Source: Regnicoccus frigidus (GTDB lineage: Bacteria; Cyanobacteriota; Cyanobacteriia; PCC-6307; Cyanobiaceae). From it: a DNA stretch of 64,000 nt. Made by a program: the position numbers and the translations under genes. The notes under the pieces were generated by a model. That model ran no database searches, had not been told where the DNA came from, and was given only the letters and a program-made list of their open reading frames with translations. The stretch lies in the NCBI GenBank assembly GCA_025194985.1, contig JAOANE010000055.1:73102-137101 (forward strand). Reading direction: 5' to 3'. Below, one piece after another: positions 25,863 through 36,841 of this stretch. How positions within the stretch are numbered: the stretch's first letter is position 1; each line of letters opens with the position of its first letter.

Positions 25863-28174
25863 AGCTCCAGTGGGTCGGGATCAATGCTGAGGTTCACCTG
25901 GCGATCGAGCCCTGAGCGCAGATCAGCTTCCGCTGGTAATGGCAACAGGCTGCCGGCGGGGCCGTGCAGCAGGATCTGCCAGCGATGGCGGCCGGCCACC
26001 CGCGCCACCGGTGCCGGGGCTGGTCCGACCAGGAGCCAACCGGCGGACTCCAGGTCACCCCGGATCCGCTCGGCCAGGCTGGCAGCGGCGGTGGCCGTGG
26101 TGGTGGCCGTGGTACCGGAGAGCCGCAGCAGGCAGGCGCGGCTGAAGGGCACCAGAGAGGCCGCCCGGCGCTGCTGGAGTTCGCCTGTGAGGTAGTGGTC
26201 GTAGCGGCCATCGATCAGATGGCGGATCACGGGATGATCGGGGGAATAGGTCTGGACGATCACTTCGCCGGGGCGTTCGCCACGGCCGGCGCGGCCGGCC
26301 AGTTGCAGCAACACCTGCAGGCATTGTTCTCCGGCCCGCAGATCGGGGCGATGCAACAGGCCATCGGCCGCCAGCACCGCCGCCAGGGTCACCCGCGGCA
26401 GGTCGATCCCCTTGGTGAGCATCTGGGTTCCCACCAGCACATCGGCTTCGCCAGCGGCGAACTGTGCCAGCAGGCGTCGGTGTCCATCCCGTCCCCGGGT
26501 GGTATCGCGATCGAAGCGCAGCAGGCGTAGCCCTTCGAGCTCCGTTTCCAGTTGCTCGATCACCCGCTGGGTTCCCGCGCCGAATGGCTTGAAGGCAGTG
26601 GAGCCGCAGTGACTGCAGCGCTCGCTTGGCTGCTGGCGGTGGCCGCACCAGTGACAGCGCAACCACTCCAGACCATCGCGGTGGCGATGGACGGTGAGCG
26701 AGACATCGCAGTGCGGACACTGCACCACCTCCCCGCAGCTGCGGCAACTCAGGAAACTGCTGTAGCCCCGCCGGGGCACGAGCACCACCGCCTGCTCACC
26801 CACTTGCTTGAGCCGATCGAGCCGGCCCTTCAGCGCCCGGCTGATCAGGCGCCGGTGGCCATCGGCCAGCTCCAGGCGCATGTCGACCACCCGCACCGGG
26901 GCCGCGGTCTGGCCGCTGATCCTCTCGGGCAGCCGCAACAGCCCGGTCTGGGGTTGACGTTCACCTGGCCCCGCCTGGCAGCGCAGCCAGGTTTCGATGG
27001 AGGGGGTGGCGCTGCCGAGCAGCAGCCTTGCCGGGCCGCTGGCGGCTCGGCGCCTGGCCACCGTCCTGGCGTGATAGCAGGGCATCGGAGCCTCCTGCTT
27101 GTAGGAGCTGTCGTGCTCCTCGTCCAGCACGATCAGACCGAGAGGGGCCAGGGGCAAAAAGATGGCGGAACGGGTGCCGACCACCAGCAGCGGGCCGGCC
27201 TGCTGCGCTGTTCCCTGGCAGCGCCTCCAGACCCTGATCCGCTCAGCATCGCTGAGACCGCTGTGATAGCCGAGAACCCGGTCGCCGAAGCGGGCCAGGC
27301 AGCGGTCGATCAGCTGGGGGATCAGGCCGATCTCCGGGGTCAACAGCAGGGCGCTGCGGCCCTCCTCCAGGCAGGCCGCCGCAGCCTGGAGATACACCTC
27401 GGTTTTGCCCGAACCAGTGACACCCCAGAGCAGCAGTTCGGCATCGTCTGCTGAGGAGAGAATCTGGGCGAGGGCCTGGGCCTGGGCCAGGTTCAGTTGG
27501 CGAGGGGGCTCCAGGCCCCTAGCCATGCCGGGCTCGGACAGCGTGCTGGCCTGTCGTGGTGCTACTGGGGCAGGCCGTCGGCTCAGCTGAAGCACCGATC
27601 GTGTGGCCAGCCCCTGGACCAGCGAACGGCTGAATCCCCACTGCGTCACCACCGCCTGCAACCAGGCCCCGCCACCGTCTTGAAGGGCCAAACGTTCGAG
27701 CAAGGCTCGCTGACGTGCTGTTCGAGCCTCCGCAATGGCCCCACCGGCCAGCAGTGCCACCCATTGGCGCTCAGGCGTTGCTCCCTGGGCGGAGGCGGGG
27801 CGCTGGCCAAGCCAACCCGGTGGCAAGGCTGTCTTGAGCGTCTTGAACAGACTGGTGTGGCAGTCAGAGGCCACCTGCTGGAGCACCTCTTGCCAGCTGG
27901 GATCGGCGGCACCGCTCTGCTGGATCGCCTCGATTGGCAACAACTTGATCGGGTCGATGTTCTGGGGAAAGGCGACCGGGGTTTCGACGATCAGGCCGAT
28001 GTGCCGGCGGCCCCGTAAGCGGACCCTGACCAGATCACCCACTGCCAGAACAAGGTTCTGGGGGTTGGTGTAGGTGAAAACACGGCCCTCCGGGCCTGCC
28101 TCCAGCCACACCTGGGAGCATGTCAGTTCTTGAATCACCGTGGTCGCATCCGCTCGTTTCCTTGCAAACCCCAA
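25859..28174 (-). CDS. priA: Primosomal protein N' (replication restart helicase PriA)
   Basis: The 771-residue superfamily 2 helicase reloads the replisome at stalled forks. It has an N-terminal 3' DNA-binding domain, Walker A GVTGSGKTE, DEEHD box, the zinc-binding Cys cluster (CRSCGEVVQCPHC to CSHCG), LVGTQMLTKGID and QLAGRAGRG. The TTG at 28174 is the first start in frame; a GTG fifteen codons later (start of MIQELTCS) may be the true one. It is divergent from rpoD across 373 bp. Confidence 0.95.
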   Translation of the reverse strand: MGFARKRADATTVIQELTCSQVWLEAGPEGRVFTYTNPQNLVLAVGDLVRVRLRGRRHIGLIVETPVAFPQNIDPIKLLPIEAIQQSGAADPSWQEVLQQVASDCHTSLFKTLKTALPPGWLGQRPASAQGATPERQWVALLAGGAIAEARTARQRALLERLALQDGGGAWLQAVVTQWGFSRSLVQGLATRSVLQLSRRPAPVAPRQASTLSEPGMARGLEPPRQLNLAQAQALAQILSSADDAELLLWGVTGSGKTEVYLQAAAACLEEGRSALLLTPEIGLIPQLIDRCLARFGDRVLGYHSGLSDAERIRVWRRCQGTAQQAGPLLVVGTRSAIFLPLAPLGLIVLDEEHDSSYKQEAPMPCYHARTVARRRAASGPARLLLGSATPSIETWLRCQAGPGERQPQTGLLRLPERISGQTAAPVRVVDMRLELADGHRRLISRALKGRLDRLKQVGEQAVVLVPRRGYSSFLSCRSCGEVVQCPHCDVSLTVHRHRDGLEWLRCHWCGHRQQPSERCSHCGSTAFKPFGAGTQRVIEQLETELEGLRLLRFDRDTTRGRDGHRRLLAQFAAGEADVLVGTQMLTKGIDLPRVTLAAVLAADGLLHRPDLRAGEQCLQVLLQLAGRAGRGERPGEVIVQTYSPDHPVIRHLIDGRYDHYLTGELQQRRAASLVPFSRACLLRLSGTTATTTATAAASLAERIRGDLESAGWLLVGPAPAPVARVAGRHRWQILLHGPAGSLLPLPAEADLRSGLDRQVNLSIDPDPLEL

Positions 28175-28190
28175 ACAGTTTTCTTAGAAT
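28162..28190 (+). promoter_or_regulatory. Candidate sigma-70-type promoter for rpoD
   Basis: TTGCAA at 28162-28167 and TAGAAT at 28185-28190 are separated by 17 bp, a good match to the housekeeping promoter pattern on the plus strand. Transcription from it would start near 28197, leaving about 350 nt of leader before the rpoD ATG. Confidence 0.5.
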
Positions 28191-28547
28191 GAGGGTGTTG
28201 AGCAGTTGATGAAGCTGCAGTCGGATCCGGCAGTGTTCCGTCCAGTGGGAAGACTTGAAGTGAGCAGCGACTGGAGTCACCCTCCATCCAGCCTCCCAGT
28301 CTGCGACCTCCCCTGACAACCCTGCATTGGCATCCGTGTCGATCCTTGTCGTTTGGTCTGGTTGATTGTGTTCTGAGAGGCCGACGGTCCCGTTTCAATC
28401 TCTATCTGTTGACGGACCGGGAGTGTCTCTACTGATGCCTTCCCCAGCCTTGGTGCGTCGTTGCCGTGAAGAAGCACTTCGAAACCACCTCGCCGGCGTT
28501 TCCTTCCCCCTTTCTCCCTCCCGCCTCTACTTTCTTCTGTTGTTCTT
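28191..28547 (+). other. Long non-coding region upstream of rpoD (probable 5' leader)
   Basis: This part of the 373-bp priA-rpoD gap has no convincing gene: short frames on both strands lack ribosome sites or family-like sequence. A second weak promoter may lie at TTGACG (28409-28414). The last 40 bases are pyrimidine-rich, with no purine-rich ribosome site before the ATG at 28548. Confidence 0.5.
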
Positions 28548-30014
<1,467 letters not shown>

Positions 30015-30067
30015 GACCTTGGTCTCACTGCTTGGTAGCCTCCCCCCCAATCCATGACCCGGTCGGG

Positions 30068-31990
30068 ATGGTTCATCTGCGTGATCATCGTTTGAATGAT
30101 GTCCAGGCGTCTGTGCTGAAGTCGAGATCGTCGCTGGGCAGATCTCCCTGGCGGTTGGCTGTGATCAGCCTTGTGGGGCTGGGGTTGCTCTGCTGGCTGG
30201 CTTTCTTCAACCATCTGGGCACCCTCAGCCTGATGGACAAAACCGAAGCCCTGTTCGTTGAAGTCGGGCATCAGATGATGCTGCGCAACGACTGGGTTAC
30301 CCCTTACTGGAACAACGAGCTCTTCTTTGACTATCCCGTCTGGGGCTACTGGATGGTGGGTCTCAGTTTCCGAATCTTCGGAGTGTCGGAATGGGCAGCC
30401 CGGCTACCGGTGGCCCTGGCTGCAAGTTCTGTTGTGTTAGCTGGCTTTGGTCTGCTCCTGACCATCGCTGGGCCCGACGAGGCAAGCGGGCAACGCTGGC
30501 GACGGGCCTGGCTTGCTGCCGCCGTGTTGGCCCTCAATCCTGGTTGGGTGGGTTGGGGCCGCAGCTCGGTGACCGACATGTTCCTGGCGAGCGCGATAAG
30601 CCTCAGTTTATTTGGTTTCTTCCTCAGTTACAGCCAACAGGAACGGCCCTGGTTGCGCCGGCTGGGTTATGTCGCCATGCCAGTGTTCAGCGCCATTGCG
30701 GTGCTGGCCAAGGGGCCCGTAGGGCTGGTGCTGCCAGGTCTGGTGATTGTGGTGTTTCTGCTCCTGCAGGGGCAGTTATGGGTCGTGCTGCGCCAGATGC
30801 CGATGCTGGCGATGGCCCTGCTTTTCTTTGCTGTGGCCACCCCTTGGTACGCGCTGGCTGCCCAAGCCCATGGCATGGCCTTTCTGGGTGGTTTTTTCGG
30901 TTTCAGCAATCTGGAGCGTTACACCTCCGTGCTGTACGGCCACGCCGGGCCTTGGTACTTCTATCTGCCTTGGTGCCTGCTGCTGCTGCTGCCCTGGTCG
31001 TTCTATTGGCCCCTGGCCGTCGCCAGGCTCGGCTACTGGCGGCTGGGCTGGCGGCGCAAGCAGCCCAGAGCTTCCCAGTTGGCCCCGTTCTGCCTGGTCT
31101 GGTTCCTGGTGGTGTTGTTGTTCTTCTCCGCCGCCGCCACTAAATTGGCTGGCTACATCCTGCCGCTGGTGCCTGCAGGAGCGCTGCTGATCAGCCTGTA
31201 TTGGATCCCCTTGCGCGGGTCACCGCCAAGGGCCATTGGCCCTGATTGGCCCCAGCGCTGGATGGGCAGCTTCAATGCCTTGGTGCTCGCGGTGATGGCG
31301 ATTGCCGCTGCCTTTGCACCACGCTGGGCGGCCACCGATCCGGCCTACCCGGATTTCGCCCAGGCTCTGGAGAGCTCAGGCCTGCCACTGGTGCTCGCGA
31401 TCGTGTTGGCTGTCGCTGCTGTTGGGTTCTTTTCTCTACTGGTTCAAAAAGGGTCGCCGCGCTGTTTCTGGGCCCCGAATCTGCTGGGCTTCGCCGGCCT
31501 GCTGCTGCTGGTGGTGCCAGGCCTGGCTCCCTTAATGCAGGCCCAGCGCCAACAACCGCTCAAAGATCTGGCGGTGCTGGCTGGACAGGTGTCAGAGCCC
31601 AACGAAGAACTGCTTGTGATCGGCTATATGCGATACAGCGTTGTGTATTACAGCAAGCAACCTGTGAGCTTCTTTGACAGTGTCCAAGGGGCAAGAGAGC
31701 ACCTGCGCGACGACGACACCAGCAGGAACAAAACGAGTGGGAGCAACAGCAGTGGACCTAGCAACAGTGGGAATGACAACAGCGTGAATGACAACAGCCG
31801 CAGCCCAGATGCCACCTCTGCTGGATCGGCTGAAAGCGCTGCTGCTTCCACTGTTTTGTTATTCGGAGAAGAACGCAATCTGCGCCGTTTCGACCTTGAT
31901 CCCTCCTCTGTTCAAGCCATCGCGGATCGCGGCAACCACCGCTTGTGGCGTGTGAACCGTGCCGATCTGGCAGGTCGGTCCCAGCCTTGA
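30068..31990 (+). CDS. GT39-type (ArnT/PMT-like) membrane glycosyltransferase
   Basis: The 640-residue polytopic protein has about twelve hydrophobic helices and the family's first-loop acidic motif (LMDKTEALFVEVGHQMM) followed by NDWVTPYWNNELFFDYPVWGYW. Such enzymes move a sugar from a polyprenyl-phosphate donor to lipid A, lipid or protein on the outer face. A Ser/Asn/Asp-rich low-complexity insert lies near residues 545-590. The ATG at 30068 is preferred over a TTG at 30032. Its stop overlaps the TTG start of a PAP2 phosphatase. Confidence 0.87.
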   Translation: MVHLRDHRLNDVQASVLKSRSSLGRSPWRLAVISLVGLGLLCWLAFFNHLGTLSLMDKTEALFVEVGHQMMLRNDWVTPYWNNELFFDYPVWGYWMVGLSFRIFGVSEWAARLPVALAASSVVLAGFGLLLTIAGPDEASGQRWRRAWLAAAVLALNPGWVGWGRSSVTDMFLASAISLSLFGFFLSYSQQERPWLRRLGYVAMPVFSAIAVLAKGPVGLVLPGLVIVVFLLLQGQLWVVLRQMPMLAMALLFFAVATPWYALAAQAHGMAFLGGFFGFSNLERYTSVLYGHAGPWYFYLPWCLLLLLPWSFYWPLAVARLGYWRLGWRRKQPRASQLAPFCLVWFLVVLLFFSAAATKLAGYILPLVPAGALLISLYWIPLRGSPPRAIGPDWPQRWMGSFNALVLAVMAIAAAFAPRWAATDPAYPDFAQALESSGLPLVLAIVLAVAAVGFFSLLVQKGSPRCFWAPNLLGFAGLLLLVVPGLAPLMQAQRQQPLKDLAVLAGQVSEPNEELLVIGYMRYSVVYYSKQPVSFFDSVQGAREHLRDDDTSRNKTSGSNSSGPSNSGNDNSVNDNSRSPDATSAGSAESAAASTVLLFGEERNLRRFDLDPSSVQAIADRGNHRLWRVNRADLAGRSQP

Positions 31991-32655
31991 GCGGCCTCCG
32001 TCGTTGGTTCCGCTGCCTAGGGCCGTGGCGGCTGCTGGCCTGTCTGGCGGCCATGGCCGTTGTCATCGCGATTGAGCTGACGATCGGCAACGACAAAAGC
32101 CCGGAGGCCGATGAAGCCGTTCTTCTTTGGCTGGGTGACGCCATCCCCGCCCCCCTGGGCAGATTTCTTGTGGTGGTGTATCAGGTCAGTGGAACCCGGG
32201 TCACGGCTTTGCTGGTGATGGCTTCCTTGCTGTTCCTGAGCCTGAAGAGGGCCTGGAACGATCTGACCTGGCTGGCGATCGGTACGGCGGGAATCCTTTT
32301 GATCGTCGATCAATGGTTGAAGCCTCTGTTCGATCGCGCCCGGCCCCTCGGCCGGTTGGTGGAGGTGAGTGGCCGCAGTTTCCCCAGTGGCCATGCGGCC
32401 GGGGCGGTGGTGTTTTATTTCCTGATGTGCGCGATTCTCTCGAAGCGTTATCCCCACCTGCGCCAGCCGCTCTACCTGGGATCCACCCTTTGGGTCGCTT
32501 TGATCTGGATCAGCACCCTCTACTGCCGTGTCCACTGGTTCACCGACATCGTCGCTGGCGCTGCAGTGGGCTTCATCTGGCTGACCATCTGCCTAACCGG
32601 TTGGAAGGTCAGCCTGGCCAGCCAGAGTGAACGGAACCGCGGCATTCCGCTTTGA
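31987..32655 (+). CDS. PAP2-family membrane phosphatase
   Basis: The 222-residue membrane protein carries the three PAP2 motifs: KPLFDRARP, PSGHAAG and RVHWFTDIVAG, with several helices. It probably dephosphorylates a lipid phosphate or polyprenyl diphosphate on the outer membrane face. The TTG start overlaps the glycosyltransferase stop (TTGA), and no ATG or GTG occurs before the first helix. The coupling suggests recycling of the polyprenyl carrier used by the upstream enzyme; that is inference. Confidence 0.88.
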   Translation: MSGLRRWFRCLGPWRLLACLAAMAVVIAIELTIGNDKSPEADEAVLLWLGDAIPAPLGRFLVVVYQVSGTRVTALLVMASLLFLSLKRAWNDLTWLAIGTAGILLIVDQWLKPLFDRARPLGRLVEVSGRSFPSGHAAGAVVFYFLMCAILSKRYPHLRQPLYLGSTLWVALIWISTLYCRVHWFTDIVAGAAVGFIWLTICLTGWKVSLASQSERNRGIPL

Positions 32656-33050
32656 CCACCTCCCCCAGCCTTGACTCCCTTTCCGCTCTCTGCGGCCTGC
32701 GCACAGCTCCAATGCTTGAGGCCCCGCAACGGCAGCGTCTGAGCGAGGAGCTGGCGGCCCGCCTGGCCGGTTGTGCCTGGTTCACCATTGGGGTGATGGC
32801 CCCATCGACGACGGCCGCGGTGAAGGCCCTCGGCTCCTGCCAACAGGCCCTGGGCTGGTCCCCCCTGGTGGTAGATGGCGACGAGCCCGCTGCGGGTCCG
32901 GTTTTTCTCAAGGGGAATCAAGCGACGGGCCTCTATCGGCTGCGCAGCGAAACCGGCCTTGGTGAGGGCTTGTTGATCACCGGACACCAGCCGGACGATT
33001 CAGCGGCTGAGGGCACCTGGGGGCCTTTTCCCCTCGATTTCTTTGGCTGA
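32652..33050 (+). CDS. DUF1824-like cyanobacterial protein
   Basis: The 132-residue soluble protein has LAGCAWFTIGVMAPS near residue 40, FLKGNQATGLYRLR and LGEGLLITGHQPD, which I associate with the cyanobacterial DUF1824 family. There are no catalytic motifs I can name. Its TTG start overlaps the PAP2 stop (TTGA), the second such junction in this three-gene unit. Confidence 0.72.
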   Translation: MTTSPSLDSLSALCGLRTAPMLEAPQRQRLSEELAARLAGCAWFTIGVMAPSTTAAVKALGSCQQALGWSPLVVDGDEPAAGPVFLKGNQATGLYRLRSETGLGEGLLITGHQPDDSAAEGTWGPFPLDFFG

Positions 33051-33146
33051 TCACGATCTTGAAGCGGTCCAGCAGGCCGAGGCCCATCGGTCCTTAGGCT
33101 TGACGGGTGTTGAGCGGCCCTGTGGCCGGTTCGAGGACTGAACTTG

Positions 33147-34100
33147 ATGGCTGGCTCCACATTGCGCATCGCCACCCGCCGCAGCCAGTTGGCGATGGTG
33201 CAGACCCATTGGGTGCGCGATGAACTGGCCAAGGCTCACCCCGACCTGGAGATCAGCGTCGAGGCGATGGCGACCCAAGGCGACAAGATTCTCGATGTCG
33301 CTTTGGCGAAGATCGGCGACAAGGGCCTGTTCACCAAGGAACTGGAGGCCCAGATGCTGCTCGATCGGGCTGATATTGCTGTCCACAGCCTCAAGGACCT
33401 GCCCACGAACCTGCCTGAAGGTTTGATCCTTGGCTGTATCACCGAACGGGAAGATCCGGCCGATGCCCTTGTGGTCCACGCCAAGCATCAGGACAAGACC
33501 CTGGCCACACTGCCCGAAGGCAGTGTGGTGGGCAGCAGCTCCCTGCGCCGCTTGGCCCAACTCCGTCACCACTTTCCCCATCTTGTGTTCAAGGATGTGC
33601 GTGGCAATGTCATCACCCGGCTGGAGAAACTCGATGCCGGCCAGTACGACTGCCTGATCCTGGCGGCGGCGGGCCTGGGACGCCTCGGTTTGACGGCGCG
33701 CATCCATGAACGGATCGACCCCTCCATTTCCTTGCATGCCGTTGGCCAGGGAGCCCTCGGTATCGAGTGCCGCCATGGCGATGACCGCGTGATCAGCCAG
33801 CTCAAGGCGTTGGAGCACACGCCATCCTCCCGCCGCTGCCTGGCGGAGAGGGCCTTTCTGCGCCAGTTGGAAGGGGGTTGTCAGGTGCCGATTGGCGTGA
33901 ACACCAGCTTTGAGGGCGAGCAGCTCGTGCTCACCGGCATGGTGGCCAGCCTCGATGGCCAGCGCCTGATCCGTGATCAGGCTCGCGGCGCAGCCATCGA
34001 ACCAGAAGCGATCGGGATCGACCTGGCCAAGCGCCTGCGCTCCCAGGGAGCAGGAGAGATCCTGGAGGACATCTTTGCCACCGTCGGACGCGGTCACTGA
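33147..34100 (+). CDS. hemC: Hydroxymethylbilane synthase (porphobilinogen deaminase)
   Basis: The 317-residue enzyme polymerises four porphobilinogens to hydroxymethylbilane for chlorophyll, heme and cobalamin. Visible: LRIATRRSQLAM at the start, LGQ-type substrate Arg-rich segments (SLRRLAQLR), and the dipyrromethane cofactor Cys in LEGGCQVPIG. The ATG at 33147 is taken over a TTG one codon before. It ends inside the following chloride-channel gene (26-bp overlap). Confidence 0.97.
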   Translation: MAGSTLRIATRRSQLAMVQTHWVRDELAKAHPDLEISVEAMATQGDKILDVALAKIGDKGLFTKELEAQMLLDRADIAVHSLKDLPTNLPEGLILGCITEREDPADALVVHAKHQDKTLATLPEGSVVGSSSLRRLAQLRHHFPHLVFKDVRGNVITRLEKLDAGQYDCLILAAAGLGRLGLTARIHERIDPSISLHAVGQGALGIECRHGDDRVISQLKALEHTPSSRRCLAERAFLRQLEGGCQVPIGVNTSFEGEQLVLTGMVASLDGQRLIRDQARGAAIEPEAIGIDLAKRLRSQGAGEILEDIFATVGRGH

Positions 34101-36117
34101 GGAGGCTGGCGAGGAGGGTGCAGAGGCCCCTGCTCAGGGTCCGCTCAGGGCGGCTCCTTTCCAATGGAATCTGCTGGCTTGGGCGGCTCTCGTGGGGGTT
34201 CTCAGCGGTGCTGCCGTGGTGGGCTTTCACGTTCTGCTGGGCTTCACCAACCGGTTCCTGTTCGGCGGCCTGGTCGAGGGGGTGATGGGGCTGGTGGGGA
34301 CACTGGCAGCCAAGCCGGCCCCCCTCGAGGTTTTCAGTCCAGACCCCGAAGCCAGTACGCCACTCCAAGCGTTACTGCAGATCGGCCTCGGTGGGATCGG
34401 CTTTCTGCCGCCTCCACCGGCGCCTTTGGCGGAGCCGGCGGTCCCCCAGGCTCTCAACTGGCTGAGCTTGTGGCCGGTGTTGGTGGCGCCGATGCTGGGA
34501 GGGGTGCTCGTTGGTGGCCTGCGTCAACGCGCCAAAGACCTGGGTCCAGGATTGCCCAGCTTGATGGCGATGGCTGATGGTCTGGTGCCGGCGGCACCGA
34601 AGCTGCCGTTTCTGCGGCTGGTGACAGCAGCCTTGAGCCTGGGCAGTGGCGCCTCACTCGGGCCTGAGGGTCCGAGTGTTGAGGGCGGCGGCAACATCGG
34701 CCTCTGGGTGGGTGTGCGTGCAGCGCTCTCGCCGCAATCCCAGAAAGCTCTGGTGGCAGCGGGCCTGGCGGCAGGGCTGGCGGCGGGCTTCCGGGCCCCG
34801 ATCGCTGGCGTTTTCTTCGCTTTTGAAGGGGTCTCGGGCGCGATTCCAGGGCGGGCCAGCCTGCGCGCGGTGCTGGTGGCGGCAGTGAGTTCCTCCCTGA
34901 TCACCCAGCTGTGCCTTGGCGATGAGCCGATATTTCGCCTGCCCGCCTATGAGGTGCGCTCCCTGTTGGAGTTGCCGCTTTACCTCGGCCTCGGGGTGCT
35001 GGCCAGCCTGATGTCCTGGGCCTTGGTCAGCCTGTTGGCGGCAGGCCGCAGTGGGCCGGTCCAACGCCAGCTGGAACGGCTCGATCCCTGGTTGCTCAAT
35101 GCCCTCGGTGGGCTAGGGGTGGGAGTAATGGCCCTGGGCTTTCCCCAGGTGCTCGGGGTTGGCTACGACACGATCGAAGCCTTGCTCGGCACTCAGAGCG
35201 GCCTTGCCCTCTCCAGCTTGCTGGCCTTGCTGGTCGTGAAGCTGCTGGCCACCGGGCTCAGCAATGCCACGGGTTTTGTCGGCGGTGGCTTTGCTCCTTC
35301 CCTGTTCCTTGGGGCCGTGCTGGGTAATTGCTATGGCCAGTGGCTGGGCGAGAGCGGCCTGCATTGGGCCGTTGCCGAACCACCGGCCTACGCGATGGTG
35401 GGCATGGCAGCTGTGCTGGCCGGCAGTGCCAGGGCACCGCTCACGGCCCTGCTGTTGCTGTTTGAGCTCACCCACGACATCCGCATCGTCCTGCCGCTGA
35501 TGGCCGCCACCGGACTGAGTGCCCTGTTGATGGAGCGCTGGTTAGGTCTGGCTGACCCTGGATTGCTGGGCCCTGATCCTCAGGAGGAGCAGCGCCGTCG
35601 CGGCCTGTCGGCCCTGGCCATCAGCGCGGCACTGGAGCCGGATCTTCCCCTGGTTCTGCCTGCCGCGCTGACACCGCAGCTCGCGTTGGCCCGGCTGATT
35701 GAGCAGCGAGGCCATTGCCTGTTGATCGAGCAGGAGGGCTGGGTGGTCGGCCTGCTGACCCTCACTGATCTGCAACGGGCGATCACGGCTCAGGCCCTGG
35801 CCCTGCGTACTGCTGCTGGGACTGAGGCTGAAGAGCTGGAGCTCAACTTGATCGGCTGCCGTCGCTCCGAGTTGATCTGGCTGCCAAGCACGGCCAATCT
35901 CTCCGAACTCGAGGATCAGCTCAGCCCCAATGGCCTGCGTCAGCTACCGGTATTTGAGTGGCAGGAAGGGATCAACGGCAGGTTTGGGGCCAAGTTGCCT
36001 GACGGCCTACCAGCTGGAGGATTACGGGTGCAAGACCTGCTCGGCCTGGCCTGCCGTGACAGCCTGGCCAGGGCTTTGGCCAGGCAGGCCGTTCTTGATC
36101 AGGCGATGACGGCATGA
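34075..36117 (+). CDS. ClC-family chloride channel/antiporter with C-terminal CBS-like domain
   Basis: The 680-residue membrane protein has ten or more helices and the ClC selectivity motifs: GPGLP at 157-161 (the GSGIP position), GPEGP at 196-200 with gating Glu 198, and GGGFAP later. The soluble tail carries at least one CBS-type repeat (CLLIEQEGWVVGLLTLTDL). The start is placed at TTG 34075 because a GGAGG site lies six bases upstream; it overlaps hemC by 26 bp. Gating Glu retention favours a H+/Cl- antiporter, though this is not certain. Confidence 0.9.
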   Translation: MPPSDAVTEEAGEEGAEAPAQGPLRAAPFQWNLLAWAALVGVLSGAAVVGFHVLLGFTNRFLFGGLVEGVMGLVGTLAAKPAPLEVFSPDPEASTPLQALLQIGLGGIGFLPPPPAPLAEPAVPQALNWLSLWPVLVAPMLGGVLVGGLRQRAKDLGPGLPSLMAMADGLVPAAPKLPFLRLVTAALSLGSGASLGPEGPSVEGGGNIGLWVGVRAALSPQSQKALVAAGLAAGLAAGFRAPIAGVFFAFEGVSGAIPGRASLRAVLVAAVSSSLITQLCLGDEPIFRLPAYEVRSLLELPLYLGLGVLASLMSWALVSLLAAGRSGPVQRQLERLDPWLLNALGGLGVGVMALGFPQVLGVGYDTIEALLGTQSGLALSSLLALLVVKLLATGLSNATGFVGGGFAPSLFLGAVLGNCYGQWLGESGLHWAVAEPPAYAMVGMAAVLAGSARAPLTALLLLFELTHDIRIVLPLMAATGLSALLMERWLGLADPGLLGPDPQEEQRRRGLSALAISAALEPDLPLVLPAALTPQLALARLIEQRGHCLLIEQEGWVVGLLTLTDLQRAITAQALALRTAAGTEAEELELNLIGCRRSELIWLPSTANLSELEDQLSPNGLRQLPVFEWQEGINGRFGAKLPDGLPAGGLRVQDLLGLACRDSLARALARQAVLDQAMTA

Positions 36118-36138
36118 TTTCAGACGATCACAGCCTGA

Positions 36139-36825
36139 TCAGCGGGTGATCACAACAGCGGTGCCGAGATCCACCAGGTCGAAGAGCTTGCGCACGTGTT
36201 CGTGCTTCATCCTCACGCAACCATTGGTGACGGCGGCGCGCTGATCAACCCAGGTGGGCCAAGGCGTGCCGTGGATGCCGAACTGGTTGGGACCCTGGGT
36301 CTTGAAGCCGATCCAGCGATCGCCGAGTGGTCCATTCGGTCCAACCGTGGGGTTGACCTTGCCGGTCCTGGTGCTGGCGTACTGAGGATTGACCACCTTG
36401 TTCTTCACGGCAAAGGTGCCCGTGGGTGTGGGGGTCTTGGGATCGCCGATCGCCACGGGCCAGGGGCCGTAGATCTTGCCATCGCGCTCCAGACGGATCT
36501 CACGCCGGCCGAGAGCCAGCAGGATTCTGGATTCGCTGATCGGAACGGCGATCGCGGTGGGGGTGGGCAGGGCCTGTGTGGGCACTACGGCCGGCGGCGC
36601 TGTCGGGATGGCCGTTGACGTTGCAGCGGGGCTGGAGGGAGCCTCCGGAGCCGGGGCCGTGGCGGCACCGACCGTTTCCCATGCGGGGGCCCGCTTGTTC
36701 TGGGCCTGGGCCGGGAGCATGCCCAAGCCGAGGCTCAGTCCCAGGGCCTTCAGCATTGAGGAAGCGTTGCTCAGGCGTCGCATCTTGGCGCCGGCACGGT
36801 TGGAGCGGGGAGGCTGGGAGGGCAT
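36139..36825 (-). CDS. L,D-transpeptidase (YkuD) secreted protein
   Basis: The 228-residue product has a basic signal peptide with hydrophobic core (LKALGLSLGLGMLP), an Ala/Pro/Thr-rich linker, and a YkuD domain ending with FGIHGTPWPTW and TNGCVRMKH, which hold the catalytic His and Cys. These enzymes make 3-3 peptidoglycan cross-links or attach lipoproteins to the wall. ATG 36825 gives an N-terminus with a second Met at residue 15. It follows ppa by 16 bp on the same strand and converges with the ClC gene. Confidence 0.9.
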   Translation of the reverse strand: MPSQPPRSNRAGAKMRRLSNASSMLKALGLSLGLGMLPAQAQNKRAPAWETVGAATAPAPEAPSSPAATSTAIPTAPPAVVPTQALPTPTAIAVPISESRILLALGRREIRLERDGKIYGPWPVAIGDPKTPTPTGTFAVKNKVVNPQYASTRTGKVNPTVGPNGPLGDRWIGFKTQGPNQFGIHGTPWPTWVDQRAAVTNGCVRMKHEHVRKLFDLVDLGTAVVITR

Positions 36826-36841
36826 GGGACGACGTTGACGG

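Noticed and set aside
30015..30040. Terminator after rpoD (AGACCTTGGTCT)
   Set aside because: The palindrome has only a two-base loop and no T run, so it cannot fold as an intrinsic terminator.
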